64,000 bases of DNA from AC-32 sp963821495 (GCA_963821495.1 CAWGEA010000001.1:496001-560000); one strand, 5' to 3'. Counted from the stretch's first letter, positions 8,927 through 20,737 are shown. Notes: generated from the sequence alone by a model not told the origin. Translations and numbers: made by a program.

Positions 8927-9358
8927 ATGAGGCGACCTCGTCGCGAGCTTCCGCCCGAAGGCGTCTACCACGTCACGACCCGCGGCGTGGCCCGCACCGC
9001 CGTCTTCCTCGACGACGACGAGCGCCGGCTCTTCTTGGCTCTGCTGGCCGCCCAGGTCCGGCGCCACGACTGGCGTGTCCACGCGTTCTGTCTGCTGACG
9101 AACCACTACCACCTCGTCGTCGAGACGCAGCTCTGGCGCCTCTCCGACGGCATGCAGCGCCTGAACGGTGCCTACGCGCAGGCGTTCAACCGGCGCCACC
9201 ACCGCAGCGGCCACCTCTTCGGCGACCGCTTCGCGGCGTGGCTCGTGGAGAGCGACGACCACCTGCGCGCCGCCGTCGAGTACGTGCTCCAGAACCCGGT
9301 CCGCGCGGGCCTCGCCCTGACCGCGCGCGAGTGGCGCTGGTCGGCGGCCATATCCGCC
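8927..9358 (+). pseudogene. REP-associated tyrosine transposase (RAYT), 3'-truncated
   Basis: The first 144 codons match the IS200-like Y1/RAYT family. They contain YHVTTRG near residue 15, the HUH metal site in NHYHLVV near residue 67, FNRRHHRSGHLFGDRF, and the catalytic-tyrosine helix VEYVLQNPVRAG. RAYTs process REP hairpins, one of which lies 105 bp upstream. After the WRWS motif homology ends and the frame has no stop codon: it stays open through the uvrA promoter and well into uvrA, to 11536. So the native C-terminus and stop are lost. It is probably non-functional or makes a non-native tail. Confidence 0.8.
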
Positions 9359-9362
9359 AAAC

Positions 9363-9398
9363 CGAACGCTTGTTCGCGTCCACCGGCCCGGCTAAACT
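9363..9398 (+). promoter_or_regulatory. LexA (SOS) box over the uvrA promoter
   Basis: CGAACGCTTGTTCG at 9363-9376 is a perfect palindrome fitting the actinobacterial SOS box CGAAC-N4-GTTCG. It overlaps a -35-like TTGTTC at 9370-9375, which is followed after 17 bp by the -10 TAAACT at 9393-9398, 9 nt before the uvrA ATG. LexA bound here would cover the -35. The box also lies in the degenerate tail of the RAYT frame. Confidence 0.8.
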
Positions 9399-9407
9399 GG
9401 CTCGGTT

Positions 9408-12241
<2,834 letters not shown>

Positions 12242-12245
<4 letters not shown>

Positions 12246-12829
12246 ACGCTCGGGCTGCGTCGTCGGCCGCCGACGAGCTCGTCTGGCTGCAGCGAGCGCT
12301 GCTCGTGCTCGTCCGGCCGCGCGAGGTGCTGGCGCTCGTGCGGGACGATTCCGAGGCCGCGGCCCGCGCGCGCAGCGAGGCGGTGCTCGCGCTCGTCTGG
12401 CTTTCCGGGATCGCGTCCGTGCTGTGGACGCCGACATACGGCCACTTGCAGGACGACGTCGCGAACGACGCCCTCAATGTCGCGGTAATCGCGTTCATCG
12501 GTGGCGGCCTCTACGGCGCGATCGTCTACTTCCTCGGCGGGCTCGTGCTGTACGCCCTCACGCGCGTAGCCGGCGGGGTCACCTACCGCCAGGCGCGGCA
12601 CGCGCTCGCCTTCGCCTCCGCGCCGGTCGCGCTCTCGCTCTTCGTCGTCTGGCCGGTGAGGCTGGCGGTGTACGGCAACGACGTCTTCCACCGGGGCGGC
12701 GCCGACCACGGCGCGGGCAACGCGGTCTTCGTCGTGCTCGAGCTCGCCTTCGTCGTCTGGGCGCTAGCGCTGCTCGCGCTGGGCATCCGCGGGCTCATGC
12801 GCCGCGGCCCACGCCTCGAAGGCGTCTAG
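12242..12829 (+). CDS. Yip1/YIF1-like membrane protein
   Basis: A 195-residue protein with about five membrane helices and an N-terminal amphipathic region (LQRALLVLVRPREVLALVRDD). The TYRQARHALAFASAPVALSL motif resembles the Yip1 domain family of bacterial membrane proteins of unknown function. It starts within the uvrA stop codon (GTGA overlap). Its last 66 bp overlap the 3' end of panB on the other strand, an unusually long convergent overlap. Confidence 0.7.
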
Positions 12830-13666
12830 CTCCTCGTCCGGGATCGCGTACGTGTGCTGCTCCTCCGGGAAGCGTCCCTCCCGCACGTCTTCGACGTACG
12901 CCGCGAGGGCCCGCTTCGCCTCGGTCGCGAGGTCGGCGTAGCGCTTGACGAAGCGCGGCGCCTTGCCCTCGTACAACCCGAGCAGGTCGTGCCAGACCAG
13001 AACCTGACCGTCGCACGCGGCCCCGGCGCCGATCCCGATCGTCGGCACCCGCAGCGCTTCGGTGACCCGAGCGGCGACCGCGGCGGGAACCGCCTCGAGC
13101 ACGATCGCGAAGCAGCCGGCCGCCTCGAGCGCGAGCGCGTCCTCGTACAGCCGCTGAGCCTTCTCCGCGGTGCGGCCCTGGGCCTTGAAGCCGCCGAGCA
13201 TCGTCGCCGACTGCGGCGTCAGGCCGACGTGGCCCATCACGGGCACGCCCGCGCCGACGATCGCCTGCACCCGCGAGAGGGTCGGCCCGGCGCCCTCGAG
13301 CTTGACCGCGTCGGCGTCGGCCTCCTTGACGAAGCGCACGGCGTTGGCGACGGCGACCTCGTCGGAGATCTGGAACGAGCCGAACGGCATGTCCGCGACC
13401 ACGAGCGGGCGCTTCGCCCCGCGCGTGACGGCGCGCGTCAGCATCAGCAGCTCCTCCATCGTCACGGGCACCGTCGACTCGTTGCCGAGCACGACCATCC
13501 CCGCCGAGTCGCCGACGAGCACGAGCTCGACGCCCGCGTCGTCCGCGATGCGCCCGCTCGGGAAGTCGTAGGCCGTGACCATCGCGAGCTTCTGCCCGCG
13601 GCGCTTCAGCTCGGCGAGCTCGGTCAGCGGGAGCTTGCCGTGGGTCCAGGACGCGTACTTGCTCAT
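12764..13666 (-). CDS. panB: 3-methyl-2-oxobutanoate hydroxymethyltransferase
   Basis: PanB makes ketopantoate from 2-ketoisovalerate and methylene-tetrahydrofolate, the first committed step to pantothenate and CoA. The 300-residue protein has the family motifs MVTAYDFPSGRIADDAGV, LVGDSAGMVVLG with the metal-binding Asp, VKLEGA, VMGHVGLTPQS, the catalytic Glu region IVLEAVP, and IGIGAG. It is about 25 residues longer than usual at the C-terminus, where it overlaps the convergent gene. It is the last gene of a DUF2520-panC-panB operon, sharing an ATGA overlap with panC. Confidence 0.95.
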   Translation of the reverse strand: MSKYASWTHGKLPLTELAELKRRGQKLAMVTAYDFPSGRIADDAGVELVLVGDSAGMVVLGNESTVPVTMEELLMLTRAVTRGAKRPLVVADMPFGSFQISDEVAVANAVRFVKEADADAVKLEGAGPTLSRVQAIVGAGVPVMGHVGLTPQSATMLGGFKAQGRTAEKAQRLYEDALALEAAGCFAIVLEAVPAAVAARVTEALRVPTIGIGAGAACDGQVLVWHDLLGLYEGKAPRFVKRYADLATEAKRALAAYVEDVREGRFPEEQHTYAIPDEELDAFEAWAAAHEPADAQREQR

Positions 13667-14403
13667 TGCGGCTCTCCTTCCAGGACGACGTTGTCGATCA
13701 GGCGGGCCTCGCCGACGCGCACCGCGGCCGCGAGCACCCGCGGTTCGAAGTCGGCCTCCTCGAAGTAGTCGACCTCGAGGCCGTCGAGCAGGCTGCGGTC
13801 GCGCGCCCGCAGAGCGCGGGGCAGGGCGAGCGCACGCTCCCGCTCCCCCGGCGAGAGGTACGCGTTGCGCGACGAGAGCGCGAGGCCGTCCTCGTCGCGC
13901 ACCGTCGGCACGACGCGGATCTCGACCGGAACGGCGAGGTCGCGCACCATCCGCCGCACGACGGCGACCTGCTGGGCGTCCTTCTGGCCGAAGTAAGCGC
14001 GGCGCGGGCCGACGAGGTTGAAGAGCTTGAGACAGATCGTCGCGACGCCGCGAAAGTGGCCTGGCCGGTGTTCGCCTTCGAGGATCGAGCCCAGCCGCTC
14101 GACCTCGACGCAGGTCTCGAAGCCGGGCGGGTAGATCTCCTCGGCGCGCGGCACGAACAGGACGTCGACGCCGGCCTCCTCGGCGAGACTCGCGTCACGC
14201 TCCTCGTCCCTCGGGTAGGTGGCGAGATCCTCGCCCTCCGCGAACTGCGCCGGGTTGACGAACAGGCTCGCGACGACGAGGTCGTTCTCGCTCCGCGCCG
14301 CGCGGAAGAGCGCGAGGTGGCCCCCGTGGAAGGCGCCCATCGTCGGCACGAGGCCGACCTCGCCCTCGAGCTGCAGCTCGGCTGCGGCGCGCGCGATCCT
14401 CAT
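13663..14403 (-). CDS. panC: Pantoate--beta-alanine ligase (short form)
   Basis: PanC condenses pantoate and beta-alanine with ATP, via pantoyl adenylate. Motifs: VPTMGAFHGGHLAL (HIGH-like), FVNPAQF, ATICLKLFNLVGPRRAYFGQKD, and the KMSKS-like LALSSRNAYLS. At 246 residues it is about 30 short of the usual length, missing part of the C-terminal dimerisation domain, but all active-site motifs are present. ATGA overlaps join it to the genes on both sides. Confidence 0.95.
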   Translation of the reverse strand: MRIARAAAELQLEGEVGLVPTMGAFHGGHLALFRAARSENDLVVASLFVNPAQFAEGEDLATYPRDEERDASLAEEAGVDVLFVPRAEEIYPPGFETCVEVERLGSILEGEHRPGHFRGVATICLKLFNLVGPRRAYFGQKDAQQVAVVRRMVRDLAVPVEIRVVPTVRDEDGLALSSRNAYLSPGERERALALPRALRARDRSLLDGLEVDYFEEADFEPRVLAAAVRVGEARLIDNVVLEGEPQ

Positions 14404-15056
14404 CGCGCCGTCGCCTCGGCCAGGATGTCGTAGAGCGGCTCGAGGTCGGGGCGCGCGCGGCGAATCGCCTCGCGGTGCGCCTCCACGGTCGCCCAGTCGC
14501 CTCGCTCGATCGGGCCCGTCAGCTCGAAGCCGTTGTCGATCGTGCGGCGCATCAGCGGCTCGAGCGCCTCTGACGGCGCGCCGGCCGCGGCCACGAGACC
14601 GGCGGCCGCCTCGTGCAGCGTGACGAGGTAGTTCGAGGCCACGACCGCGCCCGCGTGGTAGAGCGGCCGGTCGTCATCGGCGAGCGCAAAAGGCTCCAGC
14701 CCGAGCGATCGCGCCAGCTCGAACCCGAGCCCCTGCGCCTCGTCGCTCTCGGCCGTGACGGCGGCCCAGGCGCCGTCGAGCTGCTCGGCCCCGCGCGCGC
14801 GCGTGAACGTTTGCAGCGGGTGGAGCGAGAAGCGACGCTCGTGCGGGTCGAGCGCCGACAGGGGCGTGGCCCCGCTGACGTGGGCGACCCAAGGGCCGGG
14901 CTCGAGCCCCGCGGCCACCTCGCCGATCGCCGCGTCCGGGACGCACAGGAGCGCGAGCTCGCCGTCCTCGCGCAGCTCGAACCCGCGCTCCTCGAGCCGA
15001 GCGGCCAGCGCCGAGCCGACGCGGCCGCGACCGATCACGTTGACGCTCCTGACCAT
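14400..15056 (-). CDS. Rossmann-fold DUF2520 protein, possible ketopantoate reductase
   Basis: 218 residues. An N-terminal NAD(P)-binding fold begins NVIGRGRVGSALAARL (GxGxxG-like), and a DUF2520 C-terminal helical domain follows from about residue 105 (LYHAGAVVASNYLVTLHEAAA). The overall fold is related to 6-phosphogluconate dehydrogenase-type reductases. The ATG at 15056 has GGAG 6 nt upstream. It is the first gene of the pan operon and overlaps panC. Because no canonical panE is visible nearby, it may reduce ketopantoate; this is inference from context. Confidence 0.75.
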   Translation of the reverse strand: MVRSVNVIGRGRVGSALAARLEERGFELREDGELALLCVPDAAIGEVAAGLEPGPWVAHVSGATPLSALDPHERRFSLHPLQTFTRARGAEQLDGAWAAVTAESDEAQGLGFELARSLGLEPFALADDDRPLYHAGAVVASNYLVTLHEAAAGLVAAAGAPSEALEPLMRRTIDNGFELTGPIERGDWATVEAHREAIRRARPDLEPLYDILAEATAR

Positions 15057-15097
15057 CGAAAGCTCCAGTTCCGCAGGGGATACCGGGCGCCGGAAGT

Positions 15098-15658
15098 CTA
15101 GCCCGCGAGGCGTCCTTCGAGCGTGCGCCGCACCTCCGGCCAGTCGTCCACGATGACCGCGTACCACGCCGAGTCGCGCCGCTCCCCTTCGCGGACGACC
15201 ATGTGGCGCCGGTGGATCCCCTCGAACTCGGCCGGGATCGCGGCCAGCGCCGCGCGGGCCCGCTCGTTCTGCGCATCCGTCTTGAACTCGACGCGCAGGC
15301 AGCCGACTTCCTCGAACGCGTGCCGGAGGAGGAGGTACTTCGCCTCCGCATTGGCGCCGGTGCTCCAGGTCGACGGGTTCATCCAGGTGTTGCCGATCTC
15401 GAGCCGGCGGTGCTCGGGGGCGAGGCTCATGTAGCTCGTGGAGCCGACCACCTCGCCGTCCCGCAGGACCGCGAACGGCTGCCGGTCGTCCGAGTGGCGC
15501 AGCGCGTCGGCGATCCACGCGTCGACGTCGCGCGTGACCATCCAGCGCCAGATCCGCTCGTCGGCGGCGGCCCGCCGCAGGCCCTCGGCGTGCCGCTCCT
15601 GAAGCGGCTCCAGCCTGACGAGGCGGCCTTCCAGGCGCACGGCGAGACTTTCGCGCAT
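15098..15658 (-). CDS. GNAT acetyltransferase, RimJ/RimL type
   Basis: 186 residues, GNAT fold. The N-terminal VRLEPLQERHAEGLRRAA, the central EIGNTWMNPSTWSTGANAEAKYLLLRHAFE and NERARAAL are typical of the RimJ/RimL-like branch (Acetyltransf_3) acting on N-terminal amino groups or small molecules. The exact substrate is unknown. It lies 41 bp upstream of the DUF2520-pan operon on the same strand and may be co-transcribed. It faces a divergent kinase gene. Confidence 0.85.
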   Translation of the reverse strand: MRESLAVRLEGRLVRLEPLQERHAEGLRRAAADERIWRWMVTRDVDAWIADALRHSDDRQPFAVLRDGEVVGSTSYMSLAPEHRRLEIGNTWMNPSTWSTGANAEAKYLLLRHAFEEVGCLRVEFKTDAQNERARAALAAIPAEFEGIHRRHMVVREGERRDSAWYAVIVDDWPEVRRTLEGRLAG

Positions 15659-15681
15659 CGCTAGGGCATGATGAAGGAGCC

Positions 15682-17316
15682 GTGGGCCGTCACCGGGGGG
15701 CTGAGAAAGCAGAGCTGCTGCTCTCTGCTGCGCGGTACCTGAACGAGACGCTCGAGCTCGAGCGGGTGTACGACCGCTTCCGCGAGCTGCTCGCCGACGC
15801 GGTGCCGCACAACGGCGTGATCGTCTCGTCGTTCGACCCCGGGACGGAGGGGATCCGCTGCGAGTACGCGTGGGTGGACGGAGGCAAGCTCGACCCGTCG
15901 ATCCTGCCGCCGCTGCAGCTCAACCGCGGGGGCGGAGGGATGCAGAGCCGCGTGATCGTGAGCGGCGAGCCGTTGCTCGTCGGCGACGTGCCCGAGCAGG
16001 TGAAGGATCCGGCGGGCGTCTACTACGACGTCGACCGCGAGGGCCACATGCGGAAGCTGCCCGAGGAGGGGCCGCCCAGGGTGCAGTCGGCGATGATGCT
16101 CCCGGTCAAGCACGAGGGCGAGGTCGTCGGCGTGGTGCAGCTGATGCACGAGAGCCATGTCTACGACCGGGAGCAACTCGAGCTGGCGGAGGGCCTGATC
16201 GGGCTGATGGCCGCCGCGGTGCGCAACGCACGCCTGCACGAGCAAGCCCAGGCCGAGGCGGCCGCGCGCGCGACCGCGGAGACGATCGCCGCCGAGCGCG
16301 AGCGGGCCGCACGCGTCCTGGAGGCCGTCGGCGACGGCGTCTTCTTCGTCGACGCCGAGGGCTCGCTGCGCTTCTGGAACCGCGCGGCGGAACTCGTCAG
16401 CGGACGGTCCCGCGACGACGTGATCGGGCGGGACCCCGGCGACGTGTTCGAGGACTGGGCGCGGATCGTGCGCGAGATCACGGTCGCCGAGGGTTCACAG
16501 CCCGCGCGCGCGGTGACGCTGCCGGTCGAGGTCGAGGGGCGCGAGCTGTGGCTCTCCTTCGTCGCCGTCCGCACGCCTTCTGGCGGCGTGGTCTACACCT
16601 TCCGCGACCTGACCGTCGAGCGAGGCCTCGAGGAGGCGAAGAGCGACTTCATCGCCACGGTCTCGCACGAGCTGCGCACGCCGATGACGGCGGTGCTCGG
16701 GGCGGCGAAGACGCTGCTGCGAGACGACATCGCGCTCTCGGCCGAGCGCCGCCAACAGCTCCTCGAGATGATCGGCGCCCAGGGCACGCGACTGACGCAG
16801 ATCACCGAGGAGGTGCTGCTGGCCAACCGACTCGACCGGGGCGACGTGCGCATCTACAGCGAGCGCGTCGACGTCTCGGAGCTCGTCATCCGGGCCGTCG
16901 CGGCGATGCGCGAGCGGCTGCCCGACTCGATCTCGCTCACGGCGAGCACGGACGCGAACGGCGCCGCCGCCGCGCTCGGCGACCGCGACCGGATCGAGCA
17001 GGTGCTCGTGAACCTGATCGACAACGCCGTCAAGTACTCGCCGGACGGCGGCAACGTCGTCGTGCGCACCGCGCCGGCCACGGCGAGCGTCCGCGTCGAG
17101 GTCAGCGACGAGGGGATGGGCATCGCCGCGGGCGAGCAGGAGGCGGTGTTCGAGAAGTTCTACCGCGCCGACCCGCAGCACCGCGCGGTGCCGAGCGGGA
17201 CGGGGCTCGGCCTCTACATCTGCCGCGAGCTCGTGCGGCGGATGGGCGGCACGATCGGCGTCCGGTCAGAGCCCGGAGAAGGCTCGACCTTCTACTTCGA
17301 ACTGCCCCGCGCGTGA
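15682..17316 (+). CDS. Sensor histidine kinase (GAF-PAS-HisKA-HATPase)
   Basis: 544 residues with no obvious membrane span, so probably cytosolic. Domains: GAF (about 15-185), PAS (about 205-310), dimerisation domain with phospho-acceptor His329 in VSHELRTP, and catalytic ATPase with N box NLIDNAVKYSP, G1 DEGMGI, F box FEKFYR and G2 GTGLGLYICRE. GTG start with AAGGAG 5 nt upstream. No response regulator is adjacent, so it is an orphan kinase; its signal is presumably a ligand or redox cue sensed by GAF or PAS. Confidence 0.92.
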   Translation: MGRHRGAEKAELLLSAARYLNETLELERVYDRFRELLADAVPHNGVIVSSFDPGTEGIRCEYAWVDGGKLDPSILPPLQLNRGGGGMQSRVIVSGEPLLVGDVPEQVKDPAGVYYDVDREGHMRKLPEEGPPRVQSAMMLPVKHEGEVVGVVQLMHESHVYDREQLELAEGLIGLMAAAVRNARLHEQAQAEAAARATAETIAAERERAARVLEAVGDGVFFVDAEGSLRFWNRAAELVSGRSRDDVIGRDPGDVFEDWARIVREITVAEGSQPARAVTLPVEVEGRELWLSFVAVRTPSGGVVYTFRDLTVERGLEEAKSDFIATVSHELRTPMTAVLGAAKTLLRDDIALSAERRQQLLEMIGAQGTRLTQITEEVLLANRLDRGDVRIYSERVDVSELVIRAVAAMRERLPDSISLTASTDANGAAAALGDRDRIEQVLVNLIDNAVKYSPDGGNVVVRTAPATASVRVEVSDEGMGIAAGEQEAVFEKFYRADPQHRAVPSGTGLGLYICRELVRRMGGTIGVRSEPGEGSTFYFELPRA

Positions 17317-17427
17317 ACGTCCGCGCGGGCAAGCCCGCACGTCCTCTGAACGGCATCGCAAGCGACGCCTCGGTCCGTCCGACCCGTGGTCGAACATGCG
17401 GACCCGTTGCTAGGGTCTGCTGACACG

Positions 17428-17640
17428 GTGCCGATCTACGAATACGTCTGTATGGAGTGCGAGTCGCACTTCGAGGAGCTCGTCCGCAACGGCGAGCAGC
17501 CGGACTGCCCGGACTGCGCCTCCGCGAACGTGCGCAAGCAGTTCTCGGTCTTCGCGACGCACGGCACCGCCGAGCAGCCGACCTTCGGAGGTCCCTCGTC
17601 CGGCGGCTGTTGTGGCGGTTCCTGTGGCTGCGGCCACTGA
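17428..17640 (+). CDS. FmdB-type zinc ribbon protein
   Basis: 70 residues. The N-terminal PIYEYVCMECESHFEELV with a second pair CPDC is the FmdB/CxxC_CXXC_SSSS regulatory zinc ribbon. The glycine/cysteine tail (GGCCGGSCGCGH) is common in actinobacterial members. The start is placed at the GTG at 17428, which yields the conserved (M)PIYEY N-terminus; a TAGGGT box lies 11 nt upstream. The following glycosylase gene overlaps by 29 bp. Confidence 0.85.
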   Translation: MPIYEYVCMECESHFEELVRNGEQPDCPDCASANVRKQFSVFATHGTAEQPTFGGPSSGGCCGGSCGCGH

Positions 17641-18289
17641 CCAGAGCCTCACCGAGCTCGAGGCGTTCGCGCGTCAGGTCGCGGGCTGCACGAGCTGCCG
17701 GCTCGCGCAGGGTCGCACGCAGGTCGTGTTCGGCATCGGCGACCCGAATGCCGACCTGATGTTCGTGGGCGAGGCGCCCGGCTTCCACGAGGACAAGCAG
17801 GGCTACCCGTTCGTCGGCCAGGCCGGCAAGCTGCTCGACAAGCTGCTCGCCGGGATCGGGCTCGAGCGCTCGAACGTCTACATCGCGAACGTGCTCAAGT
17901 GCCGCCCGCCCGGGAACCGCGACCCGGCCCCGGACGAGATCCAGGCCTGCGAGGGCCACCTCTTCCGTCAGATCGAGCTGATTCGCCCGCGCGTCGTCGC
18001 GACGCTCGGCAACTTCGCGACGAAGCTGCTCTCCGGCAAGCCAACCGGGATCACGCGCGTCCACGGCGCCGAACAGGAGGTCACGCTCGGCGGCAGCTGC
18101 GTGCTGCTCTACCCGCTCTACCACCCCGCCGCGGCGCTCTACACGCCAGCGATGCTGCAGGTGCTCGAGCAGGACTTCGCGCGGCTGCCCGAGCTGCTCG
18201 GGCGGCCGCTCGAGGCACCCGCGCCGGCGGTTCCTCTGCTCGCGCCCGTCGCGCAGGAGCCGGCGGCGGTCCAGCTCGGCCTCTTCTAA
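17612..18289 (+). CDS. Uracil-DNA glycosylase, family 4 ([4Fe-4S])
   Basis: About 225 residues. The motifs are those of thermophile-type family 4 UDG: C-TSC-RLAQGRTQVVFGIGDP with cluster cysteines, GEAPGFHEDKQGYPFVGQAGKLLD for uracil recognition, KCRPPGNRDP and C(EGHL). The C-terminal HPAAALYTP supplies the catalytic-site histidine region. It removes uracil from deaminated DNA. A second possible start is the GTG four codons in. It directly precedes tsaE, which is a common arrangement in this lineage. Confidence 0.93.
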   Translation: MAVPVAAATDQSLTELEAFARQVAGCTSCRLAQGRTQVVFGIGDPNADLMFVGEAPGFHEDKQGYPFVGQAGKLLDKLLAGIGLERSNVYIANVLKCRPPGNRDPAPDEIQACEGHLFRQIELIRPRVVATLGNFATKLLSGKPTGITRVHGAEQEVTLGGSCVLLYPLYHPAAALYTPAMLQVLEQDFARLPELLGRPLEAPAPAVPLLAPVAQEPAAVQLGLF

Positions 18290-18293
18290 TCCC

Positions 18294-18752
18294 ATGGAGG
18301 TGCCCTCCGCCTCGCCGGCGGAGACCGAGGCCGTCGCGGGCGCGCTCGCACGCGAGCTGCGCGCTGGCGACGTGGTCACCGTCTCGGGCGAGCTCGGCAG
18401 CGGCAAGACGACCTTCGTCCGCGGCGCCTGCCGCGCGCTCGGCGTGACCGTGCCGGTCACGAGCCCCACCTTCACCGTCGGTCATCGCTACCCCGCGAGT
18501 CCCGACGTCTCGCACCTCGACCTCTACCGCTTCCAGGGTTTCTCGGCCGCGGAGTGGGGCGACCTCGAACCGTATTTCCAGGAAGCGATCTGCTTCGTGG
18601 AGTGGCCGGAGGCAGCGGCCGATGCCCTCCCGCCGGTCCGCGTGAAGGTACGTTTGTCGCACGTGGACGCCGCTCATAGACTGATTTCGCTGGAAAGCGT
18701 GGAACCGTGGTTGCTCGACCGCCTGCCCGGGGGTGCTGACACTCGCGTTTGA
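18294..18752 (+). CDS. tsaE: tRNA t6A biosynthesis ATPase TsaE
   Basis: 152 residues. Walker A is GELGSGKTTF (about 34-43). SPTFTVGHRYP and HLDLYRF mark the TsaE switch regions, and CFVEWPE is the third conserved motif. TsaE works with TsaB and TsaD in forming threonylcarbamoyl-adenosine at position 37 of ANN-decoding tRNAs. The gene overlaps tsaB by 20 bp, inside a udg-tsaE-tsaB-rimI-tsaD cluster. The last codons beyond the WPE motif are variable. Confidence 0.95.
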   Translation: MEVPSASPAETEAVAGALARELRAGDVVTVSGELGSGKTTFVRGACRALGVTVPVTSPTFTVGHRYPASPDVSHLDLYRFQGFSAAEWGDLEPYFQEAICFVEWPEAAADALPPVRVKVRLSHVDAAHRLISLESVEPWLLDRLPGGADTRV

Positions 18753-19317
18753 CACCGCGACGAGCGCCGCCACCGCCGCGCTCGTCCGGGACGGAGACGT
18801 ACTGGGAGAAGCGGTCTCCCGGGCGGTCCGGGTGCTCGACGACGCCGACGGGCTGCTGCGCCAGAGCGGAGTCGAGCGCTCCGAGCTGACCGGGATCGTC
18901 GTCGGCACGGGCCCCGGCAGTTTCACCGGGCTGCGGCTCGGGCTGGCGGCGGCTCGGGGTCTGGCGTTCGCGCTCGAGCTGCCGGTCGCGGGGGTCTCGA
19001 CGCTGGTTGCGCTGGCCGCCGGCGCGCCGGGCGCGGTGCCCGTCGTGGACGCGGGACGCCGCGAGGTCTTCACCTTGCGCGACGGCGAGCCGGTCGTCTG
19101 CGCGCCGACGGAGGTGCGCGGCGGGCTCTGCGTCGGCGACGGCGCCCTGCGCTACCGCAGCGTGCTCGAGGAGCGCGGGGCGGAGGTGCCTCCGGACGAC
19201 GACCAGCGCCACCTGCCGAGGGCGCGCTTCCACGCGCAGCTCGCGCGCGACTTCGGCGCGGCGGACGAGGTCGAGCCGCTCTACCTGCGCATCCCCGACG
19301 CGGAGAAGAGCGCGTGA
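18733..19317 (+). CDS. tsaB: tRNA t6A biosynthesis protein TsaB
   Basis: 194 residues, an ASKHA-fold pseudo-kinase partner of TsaD. TLAFDTATSAATAAL is at the N-terminus, and the diagnostic GTGPGSFTGLRLGLAAARG lies around residues 58-76. It is slightly short at the C-terminus, as in other actinobacteria. GTG start within the end of tsaE; overlaps rimI by 4 bp. Confidence 0.95.
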   Translation: MLTLAFDTATSAATAALVRDGDVLGEAVSRAVRVLDDADGLLRQSGVERSELTGIVVGTGPGSFTGLRLGLAAARGLAFALELPVAGVSTLVALAAGAPGAVPVVDAGRREVFTLRDGEPVVCAPTEVRGGLCVGDGALRYRSVLEERGAEVPPDDDQRHLPRARFHAQLARDFGAADEVEPLYLRIPDAEKSA

Positions 19318-19787
19318 TCACGGCCGAGCTCCGCCGTCTCGAGCTGCGCGACCTGAATGCGATCGAGGAGATCGAGCGCAGCTCCTACCCCACGCCGTGG
19401 TCGCGCTCGATGTTCGCGAGCGAGCTGGCGAAGCCGTCGTCGCTCTGCCTCGGCGCCTTCGAGCCCGACACCGGGAAGCTGATCGGCTACCTGATCATCT
19501 CCCGCTACGTCGACGCCTGGCACGTGATGAACGTCGCCGTCGCCCCCGAGCGCCGCCGCCAGGGAATCGCCTCGCTGCTGCTGAACCGGCTCTTCGAGCT
19601 GACCGCCGGCCGCAGCCGCCGCGGCTACACGCTCGAGGTGCGCGTTTCGAACGCAGGCGCGATCAAGCTCTACGAGGAGCTCGGCTTCCGCCCGCGCGGC
19701 GTTCGCCGCGGCTACTACACGGACAACCGCGAAGACGCGCTGATCATGTGGAAGGACCCGGTCTCCGAGCCGGCGACGCGCTCCTGA
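19314..19787 (+). CDS. rimI: Ribosomal protein alanine acetyltransferase RimI
   Basis: 157 residues, GNAT fold. The acetyl-CoA loop is VAPERRRQGIASLLL, preceded by MNVAV, and the C-terminal EVRVSNAGAIKLYEELGF and RRGYYTDNREDALIM are RimI hallmarks. It acetylates the N-terminus of ribosomal protein S18 in model species. It lies in the Tsa cluster between tsaB and tsaD, as in many actinomycetes, with overlapping ends. Confidence 0.92.
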   Translation: MITAELRRLELRDLNAIEEIERSSYPTPWSRSMFASELAKPSSLCLGAFEPDTGKLIGYLIISRYVDAWHVMNVAVAPERRRQGIASLLLNRLFELTAGRSRRGYTLEVRVSNAGAIKLYEELGFRPRGVRRGYYTDNREDALIMWKDPVSEPATRS

Positions 19788-20737
19788 TCCTCGGCATCGA
19801 GACCTCCTGCGACGAGACTGCGGCCGCGCTCGTCGAGGCCGGCGAGATCCGCTCCAACGTCGTCTCCTCGCAGGCCGACCTGCACGCGCGCTTCGGCGGG
19901 GTCGTGCCGGAGGTCGCCTCGCGGCGGCACCTGGAGCTCGTCATCCCTGTCGTGCGCGAGGCGCTCGGTGGGCTCTCCCTCGACGACGTCGACACGATCG
20001 CGGTCACGCAGGGCCCGGGCCTGATCGGGGCGCTGCTAGTCGGCCTGAGCGCGGCGAAGGCGCTCGCGTGGGGGCGGGGCCTGCCGCTCGCGCCGGTCGA
20101 CCACCTGCACGGCCACGTCGCCTCGCTCTACCTCGAGCCCGACCCGCTCGAGCCGCCGTTCCTCTGTCTGCTGGCCAGCGGCGGCCACACGCTGCTGGTG
20201 GACGTGCCGGAGCACGGCGCCTTCCGGCGGCTCGGCACGACGCTCGACGACGCGGCCGGCGAGGCGTTCGACAAGGGCGCCCGGCTGCTCGGGCTCGGCT
20301 ACCCCGGCGGCGCCGAGCTCGACCGTCTCGCGCGCGCGGGCGATCCCGAGGCGTTCGACTTCCCGGTTGCCCGCGTGCCCGGCCTCGACTTCTCCTTCTC
20401 GGGTGTGAAGACCGCGCTGCTCTACGCGGTGCGTGACCTCGGCGACGGGCTCGCCGAGCGCCGCGCCGACCTGGCCGCCAGCTACCAGCGCGCGATCGTC
20501 AGAGCGCTCGTGCGGCGCACCGAGGAGGCGGCCGAGCGGACGGGCGCCGAGCGGATCGCCGTCGTGGGAGGCGTGGCCGCGAACTCGGAGCTGCGCGCGT
20601 CGCTCCCACAGGCAAAAGCACCGCCGCCTGCCCTCTGCACTGACAACGCGGCGATGATCGCCTCCGCCGCCCGCTACGTCGAGGCGATCCCTCCGCCCGG
20701 GTATCTTGCCCTCGATGCCTACGCGTCGGCTCTCTGA
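19748..20737 (+). CDS. tsaD: tRNA N6-adenosine threonylcarbamoyltransferase TsaD
   Basis: TsaD transfers the threonylcarbamoyl group to A37. Motifs: GIETSCDETAAAL, the metal-binding HLHGHVASLY, GGHTLLV, FSFSGVKTA, VVGGVAANSELR and CTDNAAMIA. The GTG at 19748 is the first normal start codon upstream of the conserved ILGIETSCDET and gives 329 residues, overlapping rimI by 40 bp. A CTG closer to that motif is the alternative. The 3' end carries the promoter and start codon of the next gene. Confidence 0.95.
   Translation: MEGPGLRAGDALLILGIETSCDETAAALVEAGEIRSNVVSSQADLHARFGGVVPEVASRRHLELVIPVVREALGGLSLDDVDTIAVTQGPGLIGALLVGLSAAKALAWGRGLPLAPVDHLHGHVASLYLEPDPLEPPFLCLLASGGHTLLVDVPEHGAFRRLGTTLDDAAGEAFDKGARLLGLGYPGGAELDRLARAGDPEAFDFPVARVPGLDFSFSGVKTALLYAVRDLGDGLAERRADLAASYQRAIVRALVRRTEEAAERTGAERIAVVGGVAANSELRASLPQAKAPPPALCTDNAAMIASAARYVEAIPPPGYLALDAYASAL
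20702..20707 (+). promoter_or_regulatory. Leaderless -10 box (TATCTT) inside tsaD
   Basis: TATCTT lies 7 nt before the ATG of the subtilase gene, within the last codons of tsaD. It indicates that the protease has its own promoter rather than relying only on read-through from the Tsa cluster. Confidence 0.45.
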